Counted from the stretch's first letter, positions 48,401-60,324 are shown. The stretch: 64,000 nucleotides of DNA from Sympetrum striolatum (GCA_947579665.1 OX388349.1:41239854-41303853); one strand, 5' to 3'. Notes: generated by a model not told the origin, from the letters alone. Numbers and translations are program-made.

Positions 48401-50245
48401 AAGGTTTCTTCGGAAACACGTTTACTAGAATTCATTTTTTTAACCAAAAATCATTGTTTCAACATTAACTTGAACTAATAAAGCAATTTTTATGACTGTG
48501 GTAAAACGTATAAATAAGTAAGAAAAATCTGTGCATGCAACTTGCAATATTTCGAAGCAAAACAATAAAAAAAGTTTCATTGTAACTATCTTCGGTATCA
48601 CTTTCATTGCTGTCACTCAACACAAACCCCAGAAACCGCAACAGGCCACAGATATAACCCTTTTAAAAATTCTGTGCAATATCTATCCCTTCCTCCTAAT
48701 TCTCCCACAAAATACGCCCAGGAAAAGTTGAATTGCTCCGAAAATTCCTGTCTTACATGTTTGAACTTTTATGGAGGATTAAAAAATATTCAAGGTGAAT
48801 AATTCATAATTTTATAATTTAAATTTGTATGGTCTATTTTTAATAGATATGCCAAAGGGTTAGGATTTACCTGCTCCGGCCTTGAAAAAAGTTTTAGTGC
48901 TCGAGTTCGCAGGTCAATCGAGGATTAAATCTCCTATACCGAACTAAAAGGTAAGCTCTCCGTTCCCACCGCAATATCGAATCCTTTTTGTTGCGAAAAT
49001 TGATCTCCACCACAAACTAACAGAGAAAATAATCAGTAAGCATAAAGCTCGTACGAGCGATGAGGGTCGTGTGACCCTTTCCCAAATTCGGGAAAATTAT
49101 TTTACATTTATCTGTACTTAGTATCTCGATACGCGAATTCACAGCTCACCTAATAAATAATTGGTAACAACAGATGTGGCGAATGGAAAATAAGTTTAGG
49201 CCTTCTATCTTATTTTTTGCCCAGAGTATCAGGAGATAATGGGCAAATATTATGTCACACATTATAATTTGGAAAATTATGCCTGCGAGATGAAAGTTTG
49301 TTATCGCTTTACTATTCAAGCTGATAAAAAACAGTAAACTAAATATTGTCTAACGATTGCCTCAAGCACGAGTTTGTGGTAGGATTCCTATTTTTGGTAA
49401 TACCGGTAAAATTTATTATCTATTCATTTATTCACGCTAAATAACTTCCATTGATTTGTTCCAATATTCGTTTTATCACGCCTTTGTAAGCACATTACAG
49501 CAACTTTAATATTTAAACACCCCAAAACCTTGGTCGTATATGTATAAATCAAATTATGGAAAAAACAAAATTTTGACTTTTGAAACTATTTTAAATAATA
49601 TTTTAACAGTTTGATCTTCATTATATTCCTGAATATAGTGAATTAATATTAATATTCGCAATATCTTACAGCTGTGTAATGCCTCTTTAGTCCTTAAATC
49701 ACAATTGTATATGGATTGCCAAGTAAACTAAGTACCCGTACAGCCTTTGTATGAATTGAAAACCCTTTGAAACTTTTAAAAACATTCCATTCAGCATCGT
49801 ACTCTATGGTACTGAATTAATTGCATTTTGACATTCCACTTGCACAATATTCCATTACCAATCGGGTATTGGAGTGAATATTGTAATTAATACATGATAA
49901 GTATTAACCTAAATTCATTGGAATTGAATTTCAAAATCTTTTATTGCATATATACATGAGGCAGCATAGTTTGAAACGAATTAAGCACGGCTTTAATTCT
50001 TCGGCTACCAAGAGGGCTAACTCAGTTACACCAGCGAAAGTTTTCCTGTGTTATTTACGCTAAAACTAGGGCAAGCGTTTATGTGTTTGTTCTTCAAGAT
50101 CTAATAATTTTATTCCTTGCATATTTTTTCATCAATCACAACTTTTTGGTGAAATTTTAATAAAAAAAACTTACTGAGAAACGGTGTGCACTCTGTAAAT
50201 GAGGTGAAGATAGAAAAATTAGAAGTACATTCATGAGGTCATTCA
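45481..50245. other. AT-rich DNA, nothing recognised
   Basis: Short open frames only (47837-48022, 48531-48731). The two small frames and the GC-neutral patch at 48880-49080 carry no recognisable domain or repeat boundary. Confidence 0.5.
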
Positions 50246-51001
50246 TCCTGTGAGCAAAATTAATTCTGCTTTGAATAGTTTCAAGGATAACTTGGTTCTA
50301 GTATATAATTTTCTGGTCATATTGACAAATGTTTACATTCTCAAACTCGCAAAACCACTTTATGAAATATATTGTATTGATTTATTTAAAGAATTGAGTT
50401 TAGTACATGATAGTAACTTACTCTTTAATGAAGGTTATCTGAAAACTTGAAGGAGAAACAGAGGTGAGAATCTGACAGAGATATGTATGAAAAACGTCCA
50501 TTTCTGGATAAACGACAACATCGGGTTAACCATTATTCAAGAATAACGCCTAAACAATCAGTGGTACGAAAAAATGTTTCAAACAAAAGCTGTAGTAAAG
50601 TGCATTATCTATAACTTTTTTTCAATTGTATATATCTCTATTGCATTCTGACAGAGATGTTATGAAACATAATTTTGTTCCGAATACACCGCAACTTCCG
50701 GTGAAGCGGTATTCATAAAAACTAATCAACTCTTGGCATTGTTAGGAAAATACTAAATATGAATTTTAGAAATGATCGGATAATTTCTTTTTATGATAGA
50801 GCGCCCACAAACTTTTTACCACAGACACACACGCACACAGTCAGACATGTTCGGGAAAAATAGCGAAAACGAACTCTCTGGGCCCAAAAACTTCTCTATA
50901 CTACGTATAGGGAGAAAGTAAAAATATATATGATTTCGATTTTTCAAAAAGATGCTTTTCTGACTTATGAAGAGGTGACATATCATGGTTTCACTCCTAA
51001 C
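50246..51001 (-). repeat. Hairpin-bearing dispersed repeat, copy A
   Basis: Nearly identical to most of 54026-55005 and, in inverted orientation, related to 57160-57690. It contains one copy of a 175-178 bp unit starting at CTGACAGAGATATG (50471), an ACACACACGCACACAG microsatellite, CGAACTCTCTGGGCCC, and a near-perfect 30-base palindrome at 50890-50919 around CTATACTACGTATAGGG. Homology with copy B ends abruptly at CCTAAC (51001). No coding sequence is evident; the short frame crossing the right end is shared with copy B and only reflects common DNA. Confidence 0.8.
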
Positions 51002-51440
51002 GACCTCTCTATTCTCGGTGTTAAAGACGAGCCGGAGAACCGCTTCCCAGATGGGACCTTATTCAGACCCCATCTGGAGAGTATGTCTTGCATGAGGAAA
51101 CTGACTGATAACAGCACTACTGGTAGGGAGGAAATTTCCCTTGCGAGACGGTTTATTCAGGAACGTTTTGTCGGTGTAGCACACGTGCCCAAGTTCCCGT
51201 CTGAAATAAGTGAATAAAGGTGTCACGAAAGACATTAAGACCTCACGGAACTTCAAATTGCACGTGTCCTCTGCGGAGTTAAAAGGATTATATGACGCCC
51301 TTAAGGGACGAAGGTGTATGCAGCCTCTTGCACTCTGGCAAGAGAAACATTGCGGGAATTTCCGCTGGAATAGCTGCACTTCAGAATGATCAAGGTGTCC
51401 TCTATGGTGGAGATGAGGCAGCTTTATATTAATTTCATAA
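51002..51440. other. Moderately GC-rich segment with open frames on both strands, unidentified
   Basis: This lies immediately beyond the end of repeat copy A. A 134-codon minus frame (51463-51059) and a plus frame entering from the repeat are both open, but neither shows a known domain. It contains a small hairpin (CCAGATGGG/CCCATCTGG, 51047-51078). It could be decayed coding sequence of a mobile element. Confidence 0.3.
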
Positions 51441-52789
51441 CGAGTTTCATACACCTTTACCATATTTGTTTCATGTTGTCCTGGTATATTCTGCCAACTG
51501 CATCACATTGCTCTAAAGAAATTTCTGATAATTTCACTCTCAACTTTGTACTTTAAAAACTAATAATTACTATATTTAATAACGCTCACTTTAAATTTTT
51601 AAATTAATACATGATAATAAAGCATGATCTAAAGACAGACGACTGACATGAACTCAATACTAGCTCCAAATCAATAAGGAATCGATGAAGGATTTTGACT
51701 TTCAATTGAAAGGATCAGTGAGTATAGGTTTTTCAATGGTGTAATACAAAATGTTAAGTCATTTTCTTGGAGTAGTACAATAAATGAATGATAATATTGC
51801 TACTAGGATGAAATATCTCTTAGCATCGCATACCTCATTTAACCCACCATCAGTCGCGCTGTTTTATTCTATACGACACAGACGGTTTTTCGGGTCCCTT
51901 TTCTACGTGGGTGGTCCTTTGAACCTCATGCCTCGGTCTATTCCCTTATCGCACTTACCATTAACTTTTAAATTCGTCAAAAGCATATTTTTAGTCTTAA
52001 ACCGAATGCAAAAGCGAGTTAAACTGTGAAGTGACGGCAGTTGTAACACAAACAACACGCGACCGCTTGGGTAAGTTTTTCGTTGGCGAACTCTATTATT
52101 GCTTATTATAACGTTTACATGAAGTTTTTTTTACTTATTTTGTCTTAAACTTTATTAGATGCATTTAAATTTCTGAACTAATAGACATCCAGCTTTTTAG
52201 GTACTCTCTGAACGCATATAAATAAATAAAGGTGAATAATTATATTTTTTACTAAAAGTTGTTTACTTCTTAAATTATATTATTACCTAAAGTTTAGCAC
52301 TCACAAATAATAATTAGTTCAATTAATTTTACAATTTGGCCGAAAAATGATCTGTTGTGTGAAATACAACGCGCGACTGTTCGTGTTATGAACATAGGCG
52401 CGACTGATGAAAGGTTAATATTTATTTACTAAATTATTCTGTGGAATATTTAATCAATAGCATCAAACTATGACGCGCCTAAAACTCATGAAAAATATCA
52501 AGTCTAACTTTCAGATAACATGAATACCGTGCCACCGTGAATATTTGTAGCCAGTGTTATATTTATATGGCTAAATTATAAAAGTATTGCCACAATGTAG
52601 ATTTAAAATCTTTTCAATACTTATAAGTGAAAATAATACATATTCACGGAAATTAGACCTAAGGTTGAATGAAAATTCACTAAATTCACTAAGTAAAAGA
52701 TTTTATGTCATACTAACATAATCCTGTCATTGTATCTTTTGGGTTACAAAGTTCAGTTTTTATTTCCTCATAGAAAGAGACCGAAGAAA
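51441..52789. other. AT-rich DNA, nothing recognised
   Basis: An 81-codon plus frame at 51784-52029 has no domain. No repeat boundary was identified. Confidence 0.5.
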
Positions 52790-53052
52790 TAGAATATCTT
52801 TTCCACATGATATGTGGATAAGATGTCTAGGTTTCTATGGGGCCAAGCAATCGATGGACTACATTTCCCAAACACTTTATCTTATAAATCCCTCACAATT
52901 ACTGCATAATTGCATTGTGCGTCATAATCAAGCAATCATGGAAAACATTTTTAATTACCAAACTTCTAGAAGCAAGCCACTAATAAATATCTCCATTACT
53001 TCTCAAGTTATTACAGGTTGTATTATTATGCATGTTTAACCCGGCACCCTGT
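52790..53052 (-). mobile_element. Tc1/mariner-superfamily element fragment (copy 2)
   Basis: From about 52830 the sequence parallels 62085-62245 (GGGGCCAAGCAAT, ATCCCTCACAATTACTGC, CAAGCAATCATGGAAAA), then jumps to the equivalent of 62773-62829 (TTACTTCT, GTATTATTAT, GTTTAACCCGG) and ends CACCCTGTA. The terminal CAGGGTG...CCGGGTTAAAC read inward matches the ends of the larger copy at 61739-62829, followed by TA as expected for this superfamily. The opposite terminus is missing. It supplies an uninterrupted version of the site where the larger copy carries about 0.5 kb of extra DNA. Confidence 0.75.
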
Positions 53053-54025
53053 ATATTGAAGAGTGAAGAAAAGCCATCAGCCATTATGGTGGTGTAGCCA
53101 AAACCGTTCGACTAAATAAGGATTTCTGAGGATATTACTAAGTTTCTCTTAACTCTTCAGCTATCCTATTCATTTATCATTATTTCCTTATGAGCAGATA
53201 TCACTAAAGTGAACCAAGCCAACAATGGTCTTCGTTAGAGGAATCCAACTTTTCATTAAGTTCAGAAGATTTGACCTTCCCATTTGATTTGGCCTTTTAA
53301 CTGAGCCCCATTGGTTAATTCGATGTACGTCCTTTTAATACTATCATTATATCTTTTCTATACCTTGTCCCTTTCTCTTTCTCAAACTCTAATTTGTCCT
53401 CAAGTCCTTTCATTCAGCTTCTAATCTCCCGAGAGAGACTTTGAATGTAACTGCGGAATTAATGGTGTAACAGTCTGATAGTTCTGTTCAACTGAATTTC
53501 GCCCGTAGTAATAAAAATAATTCGGGCTATAGCATTAACTATTGGATTAAAATTGGTTAAAAAATTGTTTTTAAAATTTACTATTATATAAATTGAATCC
53601 TACATTACAATCCTATTCGTTGTTAGTAAAAAACACCACTAGATATTTTTAGAATTAAACGAAAATTTCTGCAAAATTGGTTTATAATCAATTCAAAATA
53701 TACTTATAAAAACGGCCATTGGCCGAAATACTACAAAACAAAGATTATCGAAAAATCGTTGCATTTCCATGTGACTATATGTCTCAGCATAACTCATAAA
53801 ATGGTGCAGTGGTTTGTATAAAAATTCTCTACATGTATCTATGTTCGATTAATGTTTTATTTCATTGTATTTTACATTATATGGCGTAAATTGAAGCTGG
53901 ACAAGAATATGCCTTGAAGGCATCAAATGTCAATTAATAATTAGTAATTAGAAAGACTTTCTGCTAAAGATTTTTAGTAGGAGATAGAAAAGAATAAAAT
54001 TCGTCGATTTACTGTGTCAATCTAG
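53053..54025. other. AT-rich DNA, nothing recognised
   Basis: No open frame, hairpin or repeat that I can support. Confidence 0.5.
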
Positions 54026-55005
54026 TCCTGAGAGCAAAATTAATTCTGCTTTGAATAGTTTCAAGGATAACTTGGTTCTAGTATATAATTTTCTGGCCAT
54101 AGTGACAAAGTTTTCATTCTCAAACTCGCAAAACCACTTTATGACATATAATTTATTGATTTATTTAAAGAATTGAAATTAGTAGATGATAGTAACTTAT
54201 TCATTAATGAAAGTTATCTAAAAACTTGAAGGAGAAACAGAGGTGAGAATCTGACAGAGATATGTATGAAAAACTTCCATTTCTGGATAAACGACAACAT
54301 CGGGTTAACCATTATTCAAGAATAACTCCTAAACAGTCAGTGTTACGAAAATATATTTCAAACAAAAGTTGTAGTTATTTACATAATCTATAACTTATAT
54401 ATGTAATTGTATAAACCTACATTGCATTCTGACAGAGATATGTATGAAAAACTTTCATTTCTGGATAAATGACAACATCCGGTTAACCATTATTCAAGAA
54501 TAACTCCTAAACAATCAGTGGTACGAAAAAATGTTTCAAATAAAAGCTGTAGTGAAGTACATTATAACTTTTTATTCAATTGTATATACCTACATTGCAT
54601 TCTGTCAGAGATATTTAAGAAACTAAATTTTCTTCCGGATACGCCGCAACTTCCGGTGAAGCGGTATTCATAAAAGCTAATCAACTCTTGGCATTGTTAG
54701 GAAAATACTAAATATGAATTTTAGAAGTGATCAGATAATTACTTTTTAAGATAGAGCTCCCATAAACTTTTTTACCACTGACACACACACACAGTCAGAC
54801 ATGTTCGGGAAAATAGCGAAAACGAACTCTATGGGCCCAAAAACATCTATTTCCGATGAGATCTGGAGGTTGAAGTTTTTTGCGAATACAATACTTTCTC
54901 TATACTACGTATAGGGAGAAAGTAAAAATATATATGATTTCAATTTTTCAAAAAGATGTTTTTCTGACTTATGAAGAGGTGACATATCGTGGTTCCTCTC
55001 CTAAC
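54026..55005 (-). repeat. Hairpin-bearing dispersed repeat, copy B, with internal tandem units
   Basis: It has the same ends as copy A (start TCCTG.GAGCAAAATTAA; end CCTAAC at 55005) but is about 220 bp longer. Two full units of about 175-178 bp start at 54251 and 54429, and a partial third starts at 54602, where copy A has one plus a partial. It also carries about 50 bases (CATCTATTTCCGATGAGATC and following) before the 31-base palindrome at 54893-54923, which are absent from A. An ACACACACACAC run lies near 54781. Non-coding. Confidence 0.8.
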
Positions 55006-57159
55006 ATTGAAATTGGGATAGGTTCCTTCTATTATACAAATCCTCCGATTCGATATCAAAGTAAACCCTACGGAGACAGTGCACAAATTCTGGTCACCGA
55101 ATATGTTCTATGATGAGATGAGTTCTATCTACGTGCATGATCACATTAAACAGGATTCATGCCCTCAGGCAATTTAACAGAAAGCCTTAACACGGCATAA
55201 GCGATTTGCTTACCTCGGTTACATTGCTGAAATATTGGTGCGTTACCTTCAGATCGCAGTTAGTTTAGCTGTGTAGTATGTGTTTGAATAGTTCAGCTTC
55301 CTCTTCATCGAATTTTCTTTACTTCTCCGGAATGCTTGTTTAATATTCCTATTTAAAGCGGAGTCGTAAGCCAATGATTTCGTTTGAAATCCTAACCCAC
55401 GATCACTAGAGAAGGTATTTATCGCATCAAGATCAAACACGAATTCATCGTATGTATACTCGCTACATCGTTTACTACGACCAATTAATAACTAGTTCAT
55501 CTTATAAAGAAAATCACTTCCCAGCTGCCAAGCAATAAATTCAGAGCAACTAATAACTCCTTTGACCTGGTGTGTTTCTTAAATAAATGTATTATCAATA
55601 ATACTGAATATTTCAGAGGAATTAAATTTAATCCCCAAATCAAATAGTATGCCTAAGTAAGATATTTTATTCCAAGAGTAATTTTTATTGAATATTTCTC
55701 AATTTAGAGTTCCTGTAGAATATCATCTTTTTGCTACGGTACTCGACAGCAATGAGCCTTAGATGAAAGAGTTCCTTTATAAAGATAGCGGAAAATAGAA
55801 TAGAATATTTCAAAACCCTGTTTTAGTCTTATTTACTAACTCAATAGCTGAGGGCTCTTTAATGTTAGCTTATTAAAAGTATTTAAAGTCTCTATTCTAT
55901 AGGAAAATAAGTGAAATGAGTCAAATCAAAAGTAAATGAAGTGATGATAAAATGACCTCTTTAGCCTAAAGCTGACTACTTTAACTGCAATACCGTTATC
56001 TTAGATGTTATTATCAAACAAATGAAAGCTCTTTCTTTGCTTCGACGTAGTTTCAGAAATATTATTTCCTAAGAAGCATTTTTATTTGCTTATTAAACAC
56101 ATTTATAAACGCTTTTTATTTTGAATGCCAACAATATTTTGAAGCCAATAGTTTTATCATGGTAGAATAATTTCGGTGAGAGGAAAGTTTTCCTCGAGTT
56201 CACACGCTTTTTGTCTGTTGTCGGAGAATGTAGACTTTGAATTAAATCTGGGCACCCACGGCCTCTGAAATTGGTAAACTTCCATCATTGCGATAGCTAA
56301 TAATTCAAAAGTGACATAGGAGTATATTCATAAAAGTTTACACTTCGGTAAAGGTCTTCCTCTGTTGCGATTTATATATTTCAGTGATTCTAGTCTAGCG
56401 AAGTGGAAACTGAATACGAGAAGACGTGTTTGAATATTTCGGCATTCTTTCTGAACATCTCGTGGTGTCAAATATTGCTCAGCCAAGTGAATGATTCCAT
56501 TGATAAAGAAGTAACTAAGCTCACGACTGAAGGTTTTTTTTATCATTTTTACAATACGCTTACGGCTGTGGTTATTCAGCCCTCGTGAAGAGATTTTTCA
56601 TGCGTTTGACCTGATCTCATGCAGTAGGATTTTTCTTCGAACCTTTCTTGAATGGAAAAGAGAAAAATGTTCTTCTTCCTACGAGAATTCTTAATCCAGA
56701 GAAATAATTTATTCCTCAAAACATGCATAAATAATCTATAAGTCGTTAAAGTGGGACGATGGTAACCCAAAGTACAGAAAAATTTAATTGATTAAATTTT
56801 ATTTATTTTAAAATTATCATGATAAATTTTGGTAAATAGAGTAAAACTTTTAGCTGTTAAGTGGATTTGGTAGCCGGTAAAGAAATTGGGGCCAGGTGAT
56901 AGACAGTCAAGAGTGAAGTCTAGGTCGTTTATGGTAACACTTGCCAATAGATGTGCCGCGGAACATTGGTTTGAGTGAGCTCCTGAGTATGAAAATCGCA
57001 ATTAAACTAAGCAGTTTCACTGCCAAATAACCCCTATTGAGTGTTTTTCTTTATTCAAAACCTTTGCTGTAAATGAGGAATTTCCACCTGATCATCTCTG
57101 TGTTTGCTACACCGCCTGTATTGAAGAAATTCTATTCTTAGAGACCTTGTGTTATTTTT
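55006..57159. other. AT-rich DNA, nothing recognised
   Basis: Several short open frames (55249-55440, 56328-56546, 56792-57001) have no domain and overlap frames on the opposite strand. Confidence 0.5.
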
Positions 57160-57690
57160 ACTTTCTCCGTGTACGTAGTATAGAGAAAGTATTGCTTTCA
57201 TGAAAAAAATCGACTTCGAGATTTCAACGGAAATACATGTTTTGGGGACCCTATAACACGTTTTGACCATTTTCGGAATGATGTATGTGTGTGTGTGTGC
57301 TGGTGGGCGCTCTAACGTAAAAACTATTAATCGTATGAATACCAAACTTAATGAATTTAAAATTCTAAGTCGCTGGCGATAATTCAATAAATTAATTAAT
57401 TAAATTAATAATTTAATAAATTTAATTGTGGTGAGTGCTGTCAGAGTTGATTAGTGTTTGGAGTAAATCGGTTAACCGGAAGTCGAGCTTTATTCTTCGA
57501 AGCTCGTTTCCGTTTTTGCAAAATATCTCCATTAATCTAATATTTAGGTATATAATATTATTTATAAAAGTTTTTGAAATATACTATAACTTTTGTATGA
57601 AAAATATTTTTTATCACTGATTGTTTAGGAGTTATTCATGAAATACTGATAAACCGGAAGTTGCTAATTATGAACTTTGTGGGCGCTCTG
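57160..57690 (+). repeat. Hairpin-bearing dispersed repeat, copy C (inverted relative to A and B)
   Basis: It starts with the palindrome at 57160-57190 (ACTTTCTCCGTGTACGTAGT...), followed by AAGTATTG, a GAGATTTCAACGGAAATAC block, a TG microsatellite (57288-57299), GGGCGCTCTAACG, AGAGTTGATTAG, AACCGGAAGT and CACTGATTGTTTAGGAGTTA. The same landmarks occur in the same order in copies A and B read on the minus strand. It is more diverged than A and B are from each other, so it is a separate, older insertion. Confidence 0.75.
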
Positions 57691-57949
57691 GGCGCTGTGG
57701 GCGAAAGGCCAATTTCATAGTTTTATCGAAAATGTCACGAAAAATATTTTTTATAATGTTTATGATATAAATTATATATATTATATAAAACATAATATGA
57801 TATAAATTAAACACTTATCTTCCAAGTTAAGATTGAATATAGAGTTCGAAAATACTGTCGTAGATAAATATTTACATCTTATATATATGGAGAAAGTCAT
57901 CTGCTGCCCACATCTGATTTTGTTTCATGCTAAGCCACTGTTGCCCTTT

Positions 57950-58140
57950 ATTGGTGAAGTCCTGCTAAGCTCTCATGAACTTTTCTGGAGGTGCTTCTCC
58001 GAGGCAACAGCAACGATAAACATACACAACCATTCCCTGATCGAAAAAATCCGATCAGCCGGGATTCGAACCCGGGACCTTGGTGTTAGGAGTGATAGCG
58101 TAGATAGTATGCTATCCTCTCCACCACCAATGCCGGTAAA
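57950..58140 (-). mobile_element. tRNA-derived SINE
   Basis: On the minus strand from 58138: ACCGGCATTGGTGGTGGAG, then GCTATCACTCCTA, a textbook B box GGTTCGAATCC inside CCCGGGTTCGAATCCCGG (plus 58058-58075), and GATCGGATTTTTTCGATC. Of the SINE heads in the window this one has the best-preserved T-arm. The body continues toward 57950 with GAATGGTTGTGT, also seen after the 27.4-kb head. An open frame of 106 codons (57833-58153, plus) crosses it and is not a gene. Confidence 0.8.
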
Positions 58141-59018
58141 CGTAAATAGTTGAAATATATTTTTAGCTGCATACAGTTTTAATTATTGCTTACGTAACCG
58201 CTGACGAATTACAAAATTCTATTCTGAATCAGAAGCACGCGGCTCATGGGTACAAAGCTTTGAATAGTTACGTAACTTAGAAGAAAATAATTTAAGTATT
58301 TAAGCCTTCCTGTATGTCATGCTTTAAACTTTATCTCAATCCTATTCACATTTGTATCGATTGGTCATCCGTCCATATTTATGTATTATATGGAATTATT
58401 CGTTTATACGCCAATTTTTTTACTAATATATATTGTAAAGTTTTTAAACAGATAAATTACACCTAAATTTTAATATCAAAGTTAACTTTAAATCAATCTG
58501 GTTCGAAGAGAACCAACATGGAATTAACTTCCAATAGTTTTTTCAAAAAGAACCATGGCATATGGTAACATCAAGTCGAGACCCGTGATTGTCGCAAACA
58601 TTATTTTGATCTTAGCGCGGATAAAATATGCGGGTGAAAGAGATAATTTCGTTTTTAAATTCCAGTTGCACTTTTTTTTAGACATTCTGTGATTAATTCT
58701 GCCATTGTGCTTTGGGAATCTCATTAGACCATACTTTAATGCCAAATGTATATTTTGAATTGATCTTAAGTTGGTGGTAAATTGTAATATATCTCATCTA
58801 AACGATTTATTAGTAGTACTTTCTAAGTGTTTATTTCCTGTGAGTTTTTAAATACTATGATCACGTGTGGATTGGAGCGGTTTCTTTTTGCATGTACAAT
58901 TCTCAGCCGAGATTTTTTTTCATTTTCGACATTTCTTCTCTTTGATTTATTTTCCTTTGAGACCCAAGATAAACCTAAGATTATTTTCACTAATTTTTTC
59001 TTGAATTTTTTCTCGCAG
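58141..59018. other. AT-rich DNA, nothing recognised
   Basis: No feature was seen apart from the pyrimidine-rich run (58990-59018) that leads into the candidate exon at 59019. Confidence 0.5.
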
Positions 59019-59379
59019 CCCCTTTGTTGGACCAACGGATATGGAAGGTCTTCTTCTCAAAGATAAGTTGGAAATGGACCTTCCTTCGACCTTCGAAATT
59101 GGGACTGAAGAAAATTTCACAGATAAAGCCAGAATTACAAGAAGTGTGTCTTGAATTCTTGGATGCAATATGGCCAAAAGTAATGCACTGGCCGACCTAC
59201 CATTCGCGTTTAGTAGCGGCCATGCCAACGACGTCCCACGACCTTCCGGATCGCTTGAGGTAACCACGAAGAGGCAAAATAAGGCAGAAATTCTTCAGTC
59301 AGCTGTACAAGAGAGTCCAAGACAGTGCAACAGTGATGCCAGGCAGAGAGACAGCTCTGCATGGAAGACTTCCTTCAAG
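59019..59379 (+). CDS. Candidate internal or first coding exon, product unknown
   Basis: The segment is bounded by a strong acceptor (long T/C tract ending CTCGCAG at 59018) and a perfect donor (TTCAAG|GTGAGT, exon end 59379, phase 0). Composition is GC-richer than the flanks. In frame 1 it reads hydrophilic protein-like sequence interrupted by a single TGA at 59152. After it, ATG at 59170 has A at -3 and G at +4 and begins MAKSNALADLPFAFSSG, open through the donor for 70 codons. The likeliest reading is a 5' UTR with a 37-codon upstream frame (59041-59154) followed by the true start. A disabled exon is the alternative. No domain is recognised and no partner exon was found. Confidence 0.35.
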
Positions 59380-59924
59380 GTGAGTTCATCTTCTACTTTC
59401 TTTACTTTTTCATATTCTCTTGTCATTGATATCATCATAGGTATCCATTAGGAGCCGCAGTAAAGCACTCTTACAGAAAGTCGCTCCGTAGTACCCAATA
59501 GCCCTCTTCCAGCAGCAGTAATTAAAGTAAACTTGCTAAGAGCACCAAGGTTAATCAAGGAGGGTCTCTATGGTTTGATTACTCTACTTACCACCTTGGG
59601 TGTATGTAGAGTAGTATTATGTATGTAGTATTGTCAGGGAAATCAGCTTTCTCTTTTTCATTCTGATTATTTGGGGTGAAGCTATACCTTGAGAGCGAAT
59701 AAATTTTCGCGAATTTTAAATTTTTGGGGGTAATGTCAGCTGAAAATACTTTCCGTTTTCCTTGCCTCAACCAGATATATTTGCTGATAGAGAAGAATCT
59801 TATAAGTAATGTAGAATCAGGAGCATATCTCTAATATTGAACAATTAAGATCATTTCCTTACGAAATCAGCCTTAATCAGCTTTAATTATCTTGTCGTTG
59901 TAAATACATTGCATATACGATATA
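59380..59924. other. Short spacer, nothing recognised
   Basis: Intronic if the exon at 59019-59379 is real. No repeat or frame of note. Confidence 0.45.
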
Positions 59925-60324
59925 TTAAGATTTCAATTCAAACCCATCGTCACTTCCACGGAAAATTTTAAGTACCATTAGGTCATCAAGAGTAGGGTGG
60001 GCATTGTTGTTTCCCCATTCCTCCAACTCCTCCAAAGCATGAGCTGGAACATTTTTTTTTAGATATGTAGATGGGCTTTTGCGCGCGTGCTTTCATCCTA
60101 TTTTTCCAGTGGCTAAGATAAGTCAATGACGTATTATGCATCTGGACGGTTAAATTATTGCAACCCAGCTTGAATCGGTCCAACGGTTTACATCTGACGG
60201 TCCAATCTGAATTTATTGGAATAAATGTGCTTTCACCATTACTCAGTCTGATTTTTTCAATACGCAATTCAATTTCTCTTCTCTTCGGACCACTCACCGA
60301 TTCTAATGCCTCTGCTGCTATTTT
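59925..60324 (-). pseudogene. Frameshifted coding remnant, unknown protein family
   Basis: Two protein-like frames abut on the minus strand. The first runs from 60324 (just after a stop) to about 60060, includes SVSGPKRREIELRIEKIRL, then SDWTV, LGCNNL and LTYLSHWKNR, and has no ATG near its start. At a run of nine A residues (plus 60052-60060) the register changes, and the second frame (about 60050 to a stop at 59925) reads VPAHALEELEEWGNNNAHPT and ends at a natural-looking terminus. Composition of both halves is coding-like and unlike neighbouring chance frames. An ALEELEEWG...HPTLDDL pattern faintly recalls the last helices of IRAK/Pelle-type death domains, which I would not rely on. It could be a pseudogene, an element-derived open frame, or a real exon with a homopolymer sequencing error. 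Confidence 0.4.

Noticed and set aside
51059..51463. Minus-strand open frame of 134 codons as a gene
   Set aside because: No domain and no splice or polyadenylation context, and the opposite strand is also open; listed only as an unidentified GC-richer segment.
57833..58153. Plus-strand open frame of 106 codons
   Set aside because: It crosses the SINE on its antisense strand; the AGIRTRDLGV-like peptide is the translated reverse of a tRNA-derived B box and is a well-known false gene signal.
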